From: Radiobacillus kanasensis
Lineage (GTDB): Bacteria; Bacillota; Bacilli; Bacillales; Amphibacillaceae
Length of the DNA: 64,000 bases
Assembly (NCBI RefSeq): GCF_021049245.1
Contig: NZ_CP088020.1
Coordinates: forward strand, 3,901,159-3,965,158
Direction: 5' to 3'
A program made the translations under genes and the position numbers. The notes under the pieces are model-generated. The model did no database searches. It was not told the DNA's origin and worked only from the letters and a program-made list of their open reading frames with translations. Positions 1-8,159 of this stretch are shown here, one piece after another; the stretch's first letter is position 1, and each line of letters starts with the position of its first letter.

Positions 1-774
1 AATAGCGTTTAAAACTTTTGATAAAGTGAGATTGATCATAGTACCCGTATTTTGCAGCAATATCAATGAAACTAGACTGAGTACTATAATATAGTTCTCG
101 TAGCAGACTCTGAAATCTGATGATGTCTAAAAGTTCCTTTGGACTGACTCCCAATTCTTTTTGAAACGTTCTCCTTATATTCCTTTCACTGTAGCTAAGT
201 TTTTCTGCCAAGGATCGAATTAAAAGCATTCCCTGATTGTCATACATGTAGCGCATACCTGTTTGTAACAAACAGTCAGTTTGTAATTCATTTAAAAGTA
301 GAAACTCTTTTAGTTTTAATTCAACCCTTTCGATCCTGTCTGAAATTCCAGTTGCTGCTGCTATTTCTTCCATCAAGGAAATTGCAGCATTCCCCCATAT
401 ATCTTCAAGAAACACACGATGTCCAATAAACTCGGAAACGGGATATTTGAAAAATTGCCGTACGGTATCTGAAAAAAGCGAATTCCAAGTAAGGAGTGAT
501 TTTGAGAAAGATTGATAACTTCAAATTTGGTCATCAATCCGACAACAAAGGCTCCTTTGGATAAAGAGGGCGATCTCAGGTCAAATATAATATCCGCGCA
601 ACCATCCAGTATGATACGATGTAATTTATTTGTATTTGACTTATGGAAGTCAAGGGTCCAATAACAAGCAACATAAGATTTCAGACTCTTACTTGGTAAA
701 TATTCTTGATACCGATAATCTGACTGTAATTCTTATTGTAATTTGGGTGGTTGCAAAGGAAGATAAACTTGCAT
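1..774 (-). pseudogene. AraC-family transcriptional regulator, broken and cut by the window edge
   Basis: The reverse strand encodes an AraC-type regulator. The C-terminal double helix-turn-helix is clear (ERNIRRTFQKELGVSPKEL, then FIDIAAKYGYYDQSHFIKSF). The N-terminal part resembles the DUF6597-type domain (DGCADIIFDL; LLGIRFF). A start codon at 774 gives MQVYLPLQPP, but an in-frame TAA follows after about 12 codons. A frameshift in a run of T near position 470-475 separates LLGIRFF from the rest of the domain. The gene runs off the left edge. With one nonsense and one frameshift it cannot make a full protein. Confidence 0.8.
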
Positions 775-957
775 TTTATTTCCCACTTCCTTTAGATTTA
801 TAAATTAAAATATTAGTTTCCCGATATATCAAACTTAAATAGGGTTTCGTTACATCGTTGCGAGTATATTTACCTTTAGTAGCAAGTTGATTTAATCACG
901 TTGGTAGCTGTGGGGAGGTAAGCTTCATAATATCAAAATTTACTTTGTTAATTCTTC

Positions 958-1930
958 TTAAATTTCTTCTTGCAGAAAAAATTTCTTTCCGTCATAATGG
1001 CAGACTTTCATGGTTCCCTTAATATAATTGACATCCTCTTTATCAAACAGCCAAATTTTTACCCTTTAGACCCTTTAAGTTCCTTCTAGTACTTCTATAC
1101 AGAATACCTGAATAACCTTCATTAATCAGATATGTTGCTAAAAGATGGAATGGTCTATATGCATTAAATTCAGTGTCTTCAGACTCATAAACAGGCAGAA
1201 ATACTGCCTCATCAATGCTTTTCATTAGTAGTTTCCCCAAGTATATCTCTGTTTCTTTTTGAATAATTGCTTTAACCTCTTTGCTATCGTTACCCATGTT
1301 TTTTAGTATATCCTTATAAAGGTTGGAGCTCTGGCCTAATTTGGATGTGATTTTAGGATTAGAGAGTATTTCATTAACCTTCTGCTGGGCAAGTTTATTT
1401 AAAACTTGCTCTTGTTCACTTTCTATATCGGAATAATCAATATCCTCATAGCAAAAATTAATTATTTTTGCCTCCCTATTTACTGGTGAGAATTTGCAGA
1501 CTGTTACATCCTCACCTTCTTTTATTCGTAGTTCTTCAGGTCTTCTCTATAGTGTTAATAGCTTCATCATAAAATTGAATGTCTTTCCATACCCCAAATA
1601 CATAAAGGAAAATCCCTCTGGGTTCCACCTGTTCTTACTCTTTGCTTTTATAGGTATCATTCTTTCATAATCATTGAAGTGTCTACCTTTTTGTGCTCTG
1701 TATAAATTATTAAGTTCACCCAATTTTTCAATAAAATTGAGGAGAATTTAGTTAAACAATTCATATGCAAATCATCAAACACATCAATAAATGACTTAAC
1801 ACTGCTTTCGCTGTCATCATTCCAATGTTTAAATATCTGATTTTCGAGATCTTTTCGATATGCTTTATCAAAAAATACTAAAATATCTCCACAAACAAAC
1901 TGACATTTTTTAAAGTGGATAAATATATTT
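958..1930 (-). pseudogene. RES-domain protein, degraded by several frameshifts
   Basis: Fragments in different frames of the reverse strand join into one RES-domain protein. They read LNNLYRAQKGRHFND, then NRWNPEGFSFMYLG, then EDVTVCKFSPV, then FNAYRPFHLLATYLINEGY and GILYRS, and finally LFDKEDVNYIKGTMKVCHYD. RES domains are known as NAD-degrading toxins in some toxin-antitoxin pairs, but larger RES proteins also exist. At least three frame changes are needed (near 1045, 1545-1600 and 1740), so this is a relic. An 84-codon piece at 1043-1297 is only a fragment of it. The upstream limit near 1930 is approximate. No antitoxin was found beside it. Confidence 0.72.
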
Positions 1931-2039
1931 CGAACATATTGTTAATGAAGTGTGTATAGTACTTTGCTAGGCCTTTTGGATGACTTGAAAGGTAATCAGC
2001 TGAAAGTATTTTATAAAAAGTCTTTATTTAAAGCGAAAA

Positions 2040-2204
2040 ATGTTCAAAAGTGGCGAGTTTGCTGTGGCTGTTGAGTTGTTGTTTGTGCATTATTATGATC
2101 CGCGGTATGAGTATTCTGTTGGTTATGCGGGGAACCAACAGATATTCATTAAAGCAGTGAGTGTTGATGAAGTTATTGAGAAGATAAAACGAGGGATTGA
2201 GTAA
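2040..2204 (+). pseudogene. C-terminal remnant resembling tRNA 2-selenouridine synthase (MnmH)
   Basis: A 54-codon open stretch reads MFKSGEFAVAVELLFVHYYD, then PRYEYSVGYAG, and ends KIKRGIE. The YYDPxY signature and the spacing to the end resemble the tail of MnmH/SelU. No rhodanese domain or P-loop precedes it, so only the 3' end of the gene would remain. A stem-loop follows at once, as expected for the end of a former transcription unit. The family call rests on a short motif and could be wrong. Confidence 0.45.
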
Positions 2205-2206
2205 TT

Positions 2207-2231
2207 GGAAGCGCGGGGGTCCTGCGCTTCC
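2207..2231 (+). terminator. GC-rich hairpin after the MnmH-like remnant
   Basis: GGAAGCGC and GCGCTTCC form an 8-bp stem directly after the stop codon of the remnant. There is no clear T-run, so it may be a weak or decayed terminator. Confidence 0.5.
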
Positions 2232-2574
2232 ACTCCTTGTTTGGTATTAGAATTAAATATTAGAGGCTTTTTTTAATAAGGAGCAAGTGTTGGTGCTTTT
2301 TTCCTCACCATTTCCTTCTTTTACTTCACCCCTATTTGTGATACCGTTCACCGTAATGTGGTTAAACGAGGTTATCTATCATCTTCTGCAACAAGTTCCA
2401 CTAAGCGACGATTTAAGTTAGTAAGGATATTTTGCTTAGAATAGTGATACAACTGATTTATCATTTCTTAAGCACTTACAAATTTAGAACCCCATCTAAC
2501 GATTGTGCAGTTAACTGAAATAGCCCTTGACATATTCTATACTCATAATTTATCTCTAAAAATTACAAAGGAGT
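2232..2574. other. Intergenic stretch with no recognisable gene
   Basis: AT-rich sequence between the MnmH-like remnant and the end of the eight-gene operon. A 31-codon minus-strand open stretch near 2380-2475 (MINQLYHYSKQN...) has no family I recognise and is probably a relic. I see no convincing terminator for the operon that ends at 2575. Confidence 0.5.
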
Positions 2575-3507
2575 CTAAAATCTTTCTTTGAACCAAAGAA
2601 ATGCACTATACCCAATAAGATTTTTGGGCAAGTATTCTATAGCAGTATTCGAATCAATATCACCAATTTTATATTGATTATAGAGCTTAAATAATTTCTG
2701 ATAAGGTTCACATACTTGATTATATAAACGATTAATCATTTTATCATGTTCTACATTTATAAAAGTTGAAATATCAAAACTCTCCTTTTCTAAATATAAT
2801 TCATTAATTACTTGAGGGTTGTTTTTCTCAACTATTATTTTAACTTTTTCAAAGTGCTTCGAATATAAATGTAGTGAATCAGTAAAATGCCTTTGATGAC
2901 CAACTTTACAATTAATTTGTTCTGCAATATAGCTTTGTAATAAATAGAAAACTAATACATTATAAGGTACACCTAAATACACATCATTTGATCTATTAAT
3001 AACAGTCATATCTAATTGACTATCTCGTATTTTTAACATTATCGATACGTTACAAGGAATATCTTTTGAATCATAACCTAAATCCCTACTACTCCACATT
3101 GTTAAAACTACTCTTCTTGTAGATTTATCTTTCTTTAAGACTGATATAGCTTTTCGAATTTGGTCTTGACCGTTAAGAGTCCTTAATCGATAGCCATAAG
3201 CCCCGTAAAGTGTTTGTCCATCATCAGAAAATTGATTATAATTCTTAATAAAGTAATTTAAAGGTTCTAACTCATTTGAACCACTGATTAACCAAGAATA
3301 CTCCGTTAAAGCAAAGAAAGGATTAAATCCTCTACCATCTAACAAAGGCATTCTAAAGATATCCTTATTGGTAATCTCAAAGTAGGCAGGTCCTAAATCT
3401 CGGACATCTCCATTCCTAGAATTAGTAATAGATATGGTGCTGTTTAATGATTCTTTTAATAGGTTGTAATAAACTTCACTAAAATTATTACCTAGTACAG
3501 TGAGCAA
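2575..3507 (-). CDS. Thymidylate synthase-like enzyme (pyrimidine hydroxymethylase superfamily), last gene of the operon
   Basis: The 310-residue protein keeps the thymidylate synthase core. It has Glu69 in ALTEYSWLISG, YGAYGYRLR (101-109), the Arg pair 131-132, nucleophile Cys152 in DIPCNVS, RSNDVYLGVPYN (172-183) and HFTDSLHLY (207-215). Asn183 matches the uracil-reading Asn of ThyA. The usual PCH is PCN. The early TNSRNGDVRDLG block is more like phage and antibiotic-cluster hydroxymethylases (the MilA type) than housekeeping ThyA. It may therefore methylate or hydroxymethylate a dUMP/UMP-like substrate. The start is TTG, chosen because GGGGAG lies 6 nt upstream. It follows the phosphopantetheinyl transferase after 25 nt. 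Confidence is high for the superfamily and low for the exact reaction. Confidence 0.85.
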   Translation of the reverse strand: MLTVLGNNFSEVYYNLLKESLNSTISITNSRNGDVRDLGPAYFEITNKDIFRMPLLDGRGFNPFFALTEYSWLISGSNELEPLNYFIKNYNQFSDDGQTLYGAYGYRLRTLNGQDQIRKAISVLKKDKSTRRVVLTMWSSRDLGYDSKDIPCNVSIMLKIRDSQLDMTVINRSNDVYLGVPYNVLVFYLLQSYIAEQINCKVGHQRHFTDSLHLYSKHFEKVKIIVEKNNPQVINELYLEKESFDISTFINVEHDKMINRLYNQVCEPYQKLFKLYNQYKIGDIDSNTAIEYLPKNLIGYSAFLWFKERF

Positions 3508-3532
3508 AGGTATCTCCCCAATATAAAGACTT

Positions 3533-4213
3533 TTATAATTTTACAGCTACACTTAATACAAAATCAGAATACTTATCCCAATAGCCTATCCCTTCGTTAT
3601 TCATAAAGGAAAACTTAAACTGTTTTTCTTCAAATAAAATAGTGTGTATCCTTATATCAAATACTGATTCTACATTGTAACCATAAGAAGATAAACACTT
3701 ATAACAAGCTTCTTTAGAACTCCAAGCAATAGTTAACAATGTATGTATATCTTCATATGAAGTTTCCCTTAGCCACAATTCCTTTTCACGTTCACACAAA
3801 AAAAAGTTGGGGAATTTATGGTGCCTAATTTTAATTTTTTCTATGTCGCAGCCTATAGAATTAAATTTCGAGCTAGAACAAGAAAACCCTATACCTCTAC
3901 AATGTGCGATAGAAAATCTTATATTATTATCATAATTAAATAGATAAGGTGAACCATTTCTCCTATTTTTAATATTTAATAATTTTATATCTTCATTGTC
4001 TAAACCTAGGCACCTTATAATTGAATATTTTGCAGTAATTCTACCAGCCACCCAATTACAACCGTTTCTTAAGAACCTCTTATTACTTTCCCATAAGTCT
4101 AGCTCGTCTTTATGCAAACAATTTAAGTCTTCAGTAGTATATCCCTTAATAAATGCGTGTACTTTTTTATTTAGGAGCTTAGAGCTACTTTTATTTATTA
4201 GAACATCAAGCAT
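3533..4213 (-). CDS. Sfp-type 4'-phosphopantetheinyl transferase
   Basis: This family moves phosphopantetheine from CoA to a carrier-protein serine. With ATG at 4213 (GGTGGAG upstream) the protein has 226 residues. A longer frame from 4255 would overlap the upstream gene by 50 nt and has no ribosome-binding site. Family motifs in order are NWVAGRITAKYSI (53-65), NGSPYLF (86-92), RFSIAHC (99-105), the metal-binding Asp123 and Glu125 in SIGCDIEKI, and WSSKEACYK (164-172) with Glu168 and Lys172. It starts 5 nt before the stop-proximal end of the upstream TS-like gene and is clearly co-transcribed. The obvious partner is the small carrier-like protein encoded earlier in the operon. A broader role on other carrier proteins cannot be excluded. 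Confidence 0.9.
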   Translation of the reverse strand: MLDVLINKSSSKLLNKKVHAFIKGYTTEDLNCLHKDELDLWESNKRFLRNGCNWVAGRITAKYSIIRCLGLDNEDIKLLNIKNRRNGSPYLFNYDNNIRFSIAHCRGIGFSCSSSKFNSIGCDIEKIKIRHHKFPNFFLCEREKELWLRETSYEDIHTLLTIAWSSKEACYKCLSSYGYNVESVFDIRIHTILFEEKQFKFSFMNNEGIGYWDKYSDFVLSVAVKL

Positions 4214-4967
4214 CAAAATTAAGCTCCACCTGTTTCTGATTAGTACATATGTCAATCATTTCGGTAAAATTCGCCTTCGGACTTATAGAGCCTAAGTCAG
4301 CGTGAGTTGCGATACATGTTAGTTTTCCAACCTTATAACCAGCCTCTTTAGCAATAAATTCTAATAATCTACCCAATCCAAGGTAATTACCATAAGCTTT
4401 TTGAACAAAGTATTGGTTTCTGTAGATAGCAGTTAAATCTACAAACTCTTTTCTAACTTTTACACTTATAAAACTCATACAAGGAAAACCCATCTGGTTA
4501 TTAAGGTCTAGAATTGGATCATATATAGACATTTCGTACATAACCCTTATACCTCTACCATTTTCTTTTTCTCTATTTAGTTTGAAGATAGTATTTTCAA
4601 CTTGATTAAAACATTTATCTGTTCCATAACCCCATTGAACTAATCTTCCAAAGTAAGTTCCTTTATTATTTTCTGGAACTTTCCTTAACGTTGGATATAC
4701 TTTAATAAACCTTTCATATAAGTTATCTCTATTTTCGCTTTTAGACCAAATTCCATAGGGGAAAATTGTATTTGAAACAGTTTCAATACTTTGATCCCCC
4801 ATACCCAATAGGACACTATTAAACTGCCTTCTCGTCTCTAAGTCATCTTTTGTAGGATCTTCAATCTCAACTATTAGATTATAATCTTCTCTACCATTCT
4901 GTAGTAAATGATTAATTGATTTTTTCCATGCATCAGTGATATTATCACCCTTAATAACTTTATTCAT
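4206..4967 (-). CDS. Divergent thymidylate synthase-superfamily protein
   Basis: The 253-residue protein belongs to a branch of the thymidylate synthase/pyrimidine hydroxymethylase fold that differs strongly from ThyA. A candidate nucleophile is Cys163 in MGFPCMSFISVKV. LTAIYRNQYFVQKAYGNYLG (178-197) takes the place of the RSxDxxLGxPFN block, with Asn194 in the position of the base-reading Asn. THADLG (221-226) sits where ThyA has its HxY. An early TYFGRLVQWG (104-113) resembles the YGxxxR block. ATG 4967 has AAGGGGG 7 nt upstream, overlapping the stop of the peptidase gene. Together with the second TS-like enzyme it gives the operon two non-identical members of one superfamily. Substrate unknown. 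Confidence 0.75.
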   Translation of the reverse strand: MNKVIKGDNITDAWKKSINHLLQNGREDYNLIVEIEDPTKDDLETRRQFNSVLLGMGDQSIETVSNTIFPYGIWSKSENRDNLYERFIKVYPTLRKVPENNKGTYFGRLVQWGYGTDKCFNQVENTIFKLNREKENGRGIRVMYEMSIYDPILDLNNQMGFPCMSFISVKVRKEFVDLTAIYRNQYFVQKAYGNYLGLGRLLEFIAKEAGYKVGKLTCIATHADLGSISPKANFTEMIDICTNQKQVELNFDA

Positions 4968-4969
4968 AG

Positions 4970-5641
4970 TTATGCCCCCTTAGGAATAGTCCAGGTTCCA
5001 ACACTATATTTTGCAAAATATTCATAGGAAACATATGCGTAACCATTATCTCCCCAATCTGTACTCCAACTATTTCTAATAATAAAACATTTTTTTCCGT
5101 CATTTCGTTCTCCATAACCTACAATAACAATTGCATGATAACCTTCAACAGATTCAATGGAAGGGACATCTATAAAATCATTACCAGGAGATAACCAAAA
5201 TGTTGGTTGTACTACAACACCAGCGATTACAGACCGTTCTTCACTAAGTTGGGTTTCTATGTCACTTATAATCTGGCTAACTGTACTATATGATGTTATT
5301 TTTCTGGTTTCAGCTTCAGTAAATATTCCTTTTGGAATATCTTTTAGTAATAACGGAAATTTCAAAGTTTCTCTGTAGGGTAATAAATCATTTGTTGTAT
5401 GACCATAAAGACAAATTGATTTTAATGCTGTAATTATACTAACTCCTTTATCATCGTAAGTTCCTTGGAGTGACTTTGCACAGCTAAATAGGAACTCTTC
5501 TGACAATCGCTCATCTAAGTTTCTGTGATGCTCGTGACTAGAAGTAACTGCAAATGCAGTACATGTTCCTCTTCGACCTTGATCTCTTACTTCTGGTAAA
5601 CTATACCTTAAATCGACTGTAAATTTGTATTTTTGACTCAT
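4970..5641 (-). CDS. C1 (papain-type) cysteine peptidase without signal or pro-domain
   Basis: The 223-residue protein has the complete papain catalytic set. The oxyanion Gln21 and nucleophile Cys27 lie in VRDQGRRGTCTAFAV, His169 in EGYHAIVIVGYG, and Asn190 in CFIIRNSWSTDWGDNGY. It starts almost directly at the mature-domain position (FTVDLRYSLPEVRDQG), so there is no signal peptide and no inhibitory pro-peptide, and it should be a cytoplasmic, constitutively folded protease. Control must come from elsewhere. The gene just upstream encodes a chagasin-type inhibitor of exactly this peptidase class, which is the natural candidate. Spacing to that gene is 18 nt and to the downstream TS-like gene 2 nt. 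Confidence 0.92.
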   Translation of the reverse strand: MSQKYKFTVDLRYSLPEVRDQGRRGTCTAFAVTSSHEHHRNLDERLSEEFLFSCAKSLQGTYDDKGVSIITALKSICLYGHTTNDLLPYRETLKFPLLLKDIPKGIFTEAETRKITSYSTVSQIISDIETQLSEERSVIAGVVVQPTFWLSPGNDFIDVPSIESVEGYHAIVIVGYGERNDGKKCFIIRNSWSTDWGDNGYAYVSYEYFAKYSVGTWTIPKGA

Positions 5642-5659
5642 AATCTGAAATAAACCCCT

Positions 5660-6628
5660 TTAAGCAACCAAATTATTTATGTGAATGCCATGTCTCTTCT
5701 TCTGAACTGAAATATTTAAATTGAACATATTTATCGAATCAGATAAAGGTCGCCAAGGTCGATTATTATATAAATTCAATTTTATATCCTGAATTTCCTC
5801 AATTTTCAATATAATATTTCTAATACCGGATCCACCAAACAAACTACTATCTTCATGAAACGAATTCCAAAAAGTAGTTACACCCTCGATATCCGGAGAG
5901 ATTATCCACTTATATCCAGTCGTTGGATTCTCCTCCAACAATATTCTTACTTCGTCACCAACATTTGGATAAATTGTACTGTTTTTCTCTTCCTCCGATA
6001 AAATCCAAATATTATTCCAACTTGAAGAAAGTTTATCAATTCCATACTCTTTTTTAATTTCTATTGGTTCTACGTCTAATTCAGCATATTTTTTCGTTGT
6101 TTTAATAATGTTTAAAGTAAATAGTCTATTTAATGTAGCCTGGTAACTAGTCCCCATTCGTAAAGAAAGGTCATAAACAGTTCTAGGATTAATTAATTCA
6201 CTATCCCTTATACCTATGTTTTTATGGATACTCATTACTAGTCTTCTAGGCATTAGTAAACAAGAAGCAAATTCTTCTGCGATTCTCTCTTTATCTTCTC
6301 TTTTATAACTTTCATAAAATAGCTCTTCTGAGGTATCAAAACTTGCTGAATCTCCCCTTATAAAATGACAAAATTCATGTGCTGCTGTATACCTTTGTCG
6401 AGTTAATGGTAGGTTCTCATTTATCAAAATTCCTGCCCGTCTCTCTTCTGTCTCAGGTATATATGCACCAGCTAAATTCTCTAGTCTCTGAAAATTTAAA
6501 ACTACATTATAATTATCAATTATCTTGAATATGTCTACTGGTTCTGTCAGAGATACTTTGCATTTTGCTAAAACTCTCGAAGCCTCTGCGAAGGCTGTTT
6601 TAATTATTTCTGTTCTAGATAAACTCAT
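5660..6628 (-). CDS. ImmA/IrrE-type metallopeptidase fused to a chagasin-like (I42) cysteine protease inhibitor domain
   Basis: The 322-residue protein has two parts. Residues 1 to about 180 are an ImmA/IrrE zinc peptidase with RYTAAHEFCHFIRGD (His84, Glu85, His88) and a downstream EEFASCLLMP helix (118-127). The C-terminal part, about 205-310, carries the three chagasin loops: ENPTTGYKW (233-241), FGGSG (264-268) and NNRPWRP (288-294). Chagasin-family proteins block papain-type peptidases with these loops. ImmA-type peptidases typically cleave a partner XRE repressor. The gene lies between an XRE regulator and a C1 peptidase, so both domains have their expected partners next door. The start ATG has AGGGGTG upstream. 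Finding both activities in one chain is unusual. Confidence 0.9.
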   Translation of the reverse strand: MSLSRTEIIKTAFAEASRVLAKCKVSLTEPVDIFKIIDNYNVVLNFQRLENLAGAYIPETEERRAGILINENLPLTRQRYTAAHEFCHFIRGDSASFDTSEELFYESYKREDKERIAEEFASCLLMPRRLVMSIHKNIGIRDSELINPRTVYDLSLRMGTSYQATLNRLFTLNIIKTTKKYAELDVEPIEIKKEYGIDKLSSSWNNIWILSEEEKNSTIYPNVGDEVRILLEENPTTGYKWIISPDIEGVTTFWNSFHEDSSLFGGSGIRNIILKIEEIQDIKLNLYNNRPWRPLSDSINMFNLNISVQKKRHGIHINNLVA

Positions 6629-6638
6629 TGTTACACCC

Positions 6639-6944
6639 CTATTTCATGTTTGAAAGTATGTATGAAAACCTCATAACATGTTCACGATCATTATCTGATA
6701 AATCAGAAGTTGCTCGGGCCATAACTTCAACATCAGATTTAAAACTATAATCGCTATCTAAAAAATAATAAATGGAGTGCTTATATAACTTTGATAACTT
6801 CTCTAAATCCTCTGTTTTTGGTTTCAACTGACCATTTTCGATTTTTGTCAAGTATTCTAAGGGAAGATTTATGATTTCTGCAACAGATTCTAAAGTTAAC
6901 CCAACGTAATCACGTGCATTAGTTAATCTTTTATTTATATTCAT
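6639..6944 (-). CDS. XRE-family helix-turn-helix regulator
   Basis: The 101-residue protein has a classic XRE DNA-binding domain at residues 3-60 (LTLESVAEIINLPLEYLTKI, then ENGQLKPKTEDLEKLSKLY) and a short C-terminal tail. ATG 6944 is chosen because GGAGGGG lies 5 nt upstream. A longer frame from 6965 lacks a site. The start overlaps the end of the carrier-protein gene by 14 nt, so translation is probably coupled. In ImmA/XRE pairs the XRE protein represses its own operon and is cleaved by the peptidase on induction. That is the expected relation to the next gene, by analogy only. Confidence 0.88.
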   Translation of the reverse strand: MNINKRLTNARDYVGLTLESVAEIINLPLEYLTKIENGQLKPKTEDLEKLSKLYKHSIYYFLDSDYSFKSDVEVMARATSDLSDNDREHVMRFSYILSNMK

Positions 6945-7194
6945 TTTTCCCCTCCAAGATCTCATCTATTAGTGTACAAAAGTCTCTGAAAGAAGATTTA
7001 ACACGTTTATGCACTTCTTTTACTGGTATATTAATGCTCATATCTTCTTCTAACATACCGATTATTTCCAAAAAAAAGATTGACTCTACATCTGTATCAC
7101 CAAAATCATGAATTTCATTAATAATTCTTTCCGCACTATCACCACAAATATCTTCAAGATAGTTTGCGATTTTCTCAACTAATTCTTCTTGCAT
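6931..7194 (-). CDS. Small acyl-carrier-like (phosphopantetheine-binding) protein
   Basis: An 87-residue acidic helical protein with an ACP-like core: FGDTDVESIFFLEIIGMLEE followed by SINIPVKEV. The Ser in VESI lines up with the phosphopantetheine serine of the DSL motif (residue 38 from the start used here). The Asp before it is replaced by Glu. Start ATG 7194 fits AAAGG about 9 nt upstream. ATG 7203 lies directly on that site and is less likely. The phosphopantetheinyl transferase in the same operon supports a real carrier function. No adenylation, ketosynthase or thioesterase gene is present here, so what it carries is unknown. Confidence 0.75.
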   Translation of the reverse strand: MQEELVEKIANYLEDICGDSAERIINEIHDFGDTDVESIFFLEIIGMLEEDMSINIPVKEVHKRVKSSFRDFCTLIDEILEGKNEYK

Positions 7195-7213
7195 TTGTAT
7201 CATCCTTTATTTT

Positions 7214-7840
7214 CTACTTAATTTGAGAGTCAATTATCTGTATGATATCTTTATGTAATGATTGAACATCCTTTGTGCCATCAACAATCTTGACCCTATT
7301 TGGGTCTTTCTCAGCAGTGTATAAAAAGCCGTCACGAACTCTACTTTGAAAATCTACTTTTTCCAAATCGAATTTGTCCATGGTTTTATTATCCCTTAAT
7401 GCAATTCTTTTCTCAGCAATTTCTGGCTCTATATCTATCAAAATAGTTATATCTGGTTTTTTGTTATCAGTCGCAAGATTTGTTAAAGTACTAATCATAT
7501 TGATATCAAGACCTCTTCCAAATCCTTGGTAGGCTATAGAACCATCTATACCTCTGTCACTAATGGTAATTATTCCTTCTTTAATATTAGGCTCTACAAT
7601 CTTCTTAAATGTCTCATGTCTATCAGCTTCAAATAAAAATAACTCAGATAAACTTTCTGGTTTAACATCTAAATTAATTACGAGGATATTTCTTAGTAAA
7701 CCACCTATTACAGTTCCACCTGGTTCTTTTGTTAATACTACATTCATTGACTGTTTTTTAAAGTATTCATACAAAAAATCCGCTTGAGTCGACTTTCCAG
7801 ATCCACCAATTCCCTCAAAAGTAATCCATAGTCCCATCAT
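7214..7840 (-). CDS. tmk: dTMP kinase-like nucleoside monophosphate kinase, first gene of the operon
   Basis: This Tmk-family protein of about 208 residues has the P-loop FEGIGGSGKSTQ near the N-terminus, the DR(Y/G) block ISDRGIDGSIAYQG, and a LID region from EIAEKRIALR to DFQSRVRDGF. Family length is normal. DRG replaces the usual DRY/DRW, so nucleotide preference may differ from standard dTMP kinase. The housekeeping tmk of Bacillaceae lies elsewhere, near dnaX, so this should be an extra copy serving the operon. Of ATG 7846, 7840 and 7837, the one at 7840 has the best spacing to GGAGAG. It could phosphorylate the product of the TS-like enzymes. Confidence 0.85.
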   Translation of the reverse strand: MMGLWITFEGIGGSGKSTQADFLYEYFKKQSMNVVLTKEPGGTVIGGLLRNILVINLDVKPESLSELFLFEADRHETFKKIVEPNIKEGIITISDRGIDGSIAYQGFGRGLDINMISTLTNLATDNKKPDITILIDIEPEIAEKRIALRDNKTMDKFDLEKVDFQSRVRDGFLYTAEKDPNRVKIVDGTKDVQSLHKDIIQIIDSQIK

Positions 7841-7846
7841 TGTCAT

Positions 7847-7925
7847 CTCTCCATTTATAATGATAAATTAATTATACAGTTTTAAAGTATATATAAATAC
7901 CTAAAGACTATAAAAAATGTCTATT
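7847..7925 (-). promoter_or_regulatory. Possible promoter/operator region of the eight-gene operon
   Basis: On the reverse strand a TATAAT (7871-7876) lies about 30 nt before the kinase start, without a good -35. A short inverted repeat AGAC...GTCT (7905-7922) further upstream could be an operator for the XRE protein. Both are weak single-site readings in AT-rich sequence. Confidence 0.3.
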
Positions 7926-8159
7926 TTTTACAAGACTTGAAAGTAGTTCTTTTGGATTATAATATTATTATAAATAAAACTAGGAGAAATTTGAATATTA
8001 CCATCACTTAGATCCAGCCTTGCCATCTTTTTGAGCCACTCAAATAGGTTATTTTAAAAATGGTATTTACACCTAACCTTAAGGAATGTGCCTATCTTGG
8101 CCTCTTGACAAGGAGCCTCCATGGTAATAATTTTACGAAATAAATGGCAGCTGAAAGCT

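Noticed and set aside
2378..2475. Small 31-codon gene on the minus strand before the end of the operon
   Set aside because: No ribosome-binding site of note and no recognisable similarity. Probably part of a relic.
3996..4295. Open frame of 99 codons on the plus strand
   Set aside because: It lies antisense to the phosphopantetheinyl transferase, has no ribosome-binding site and no family features.
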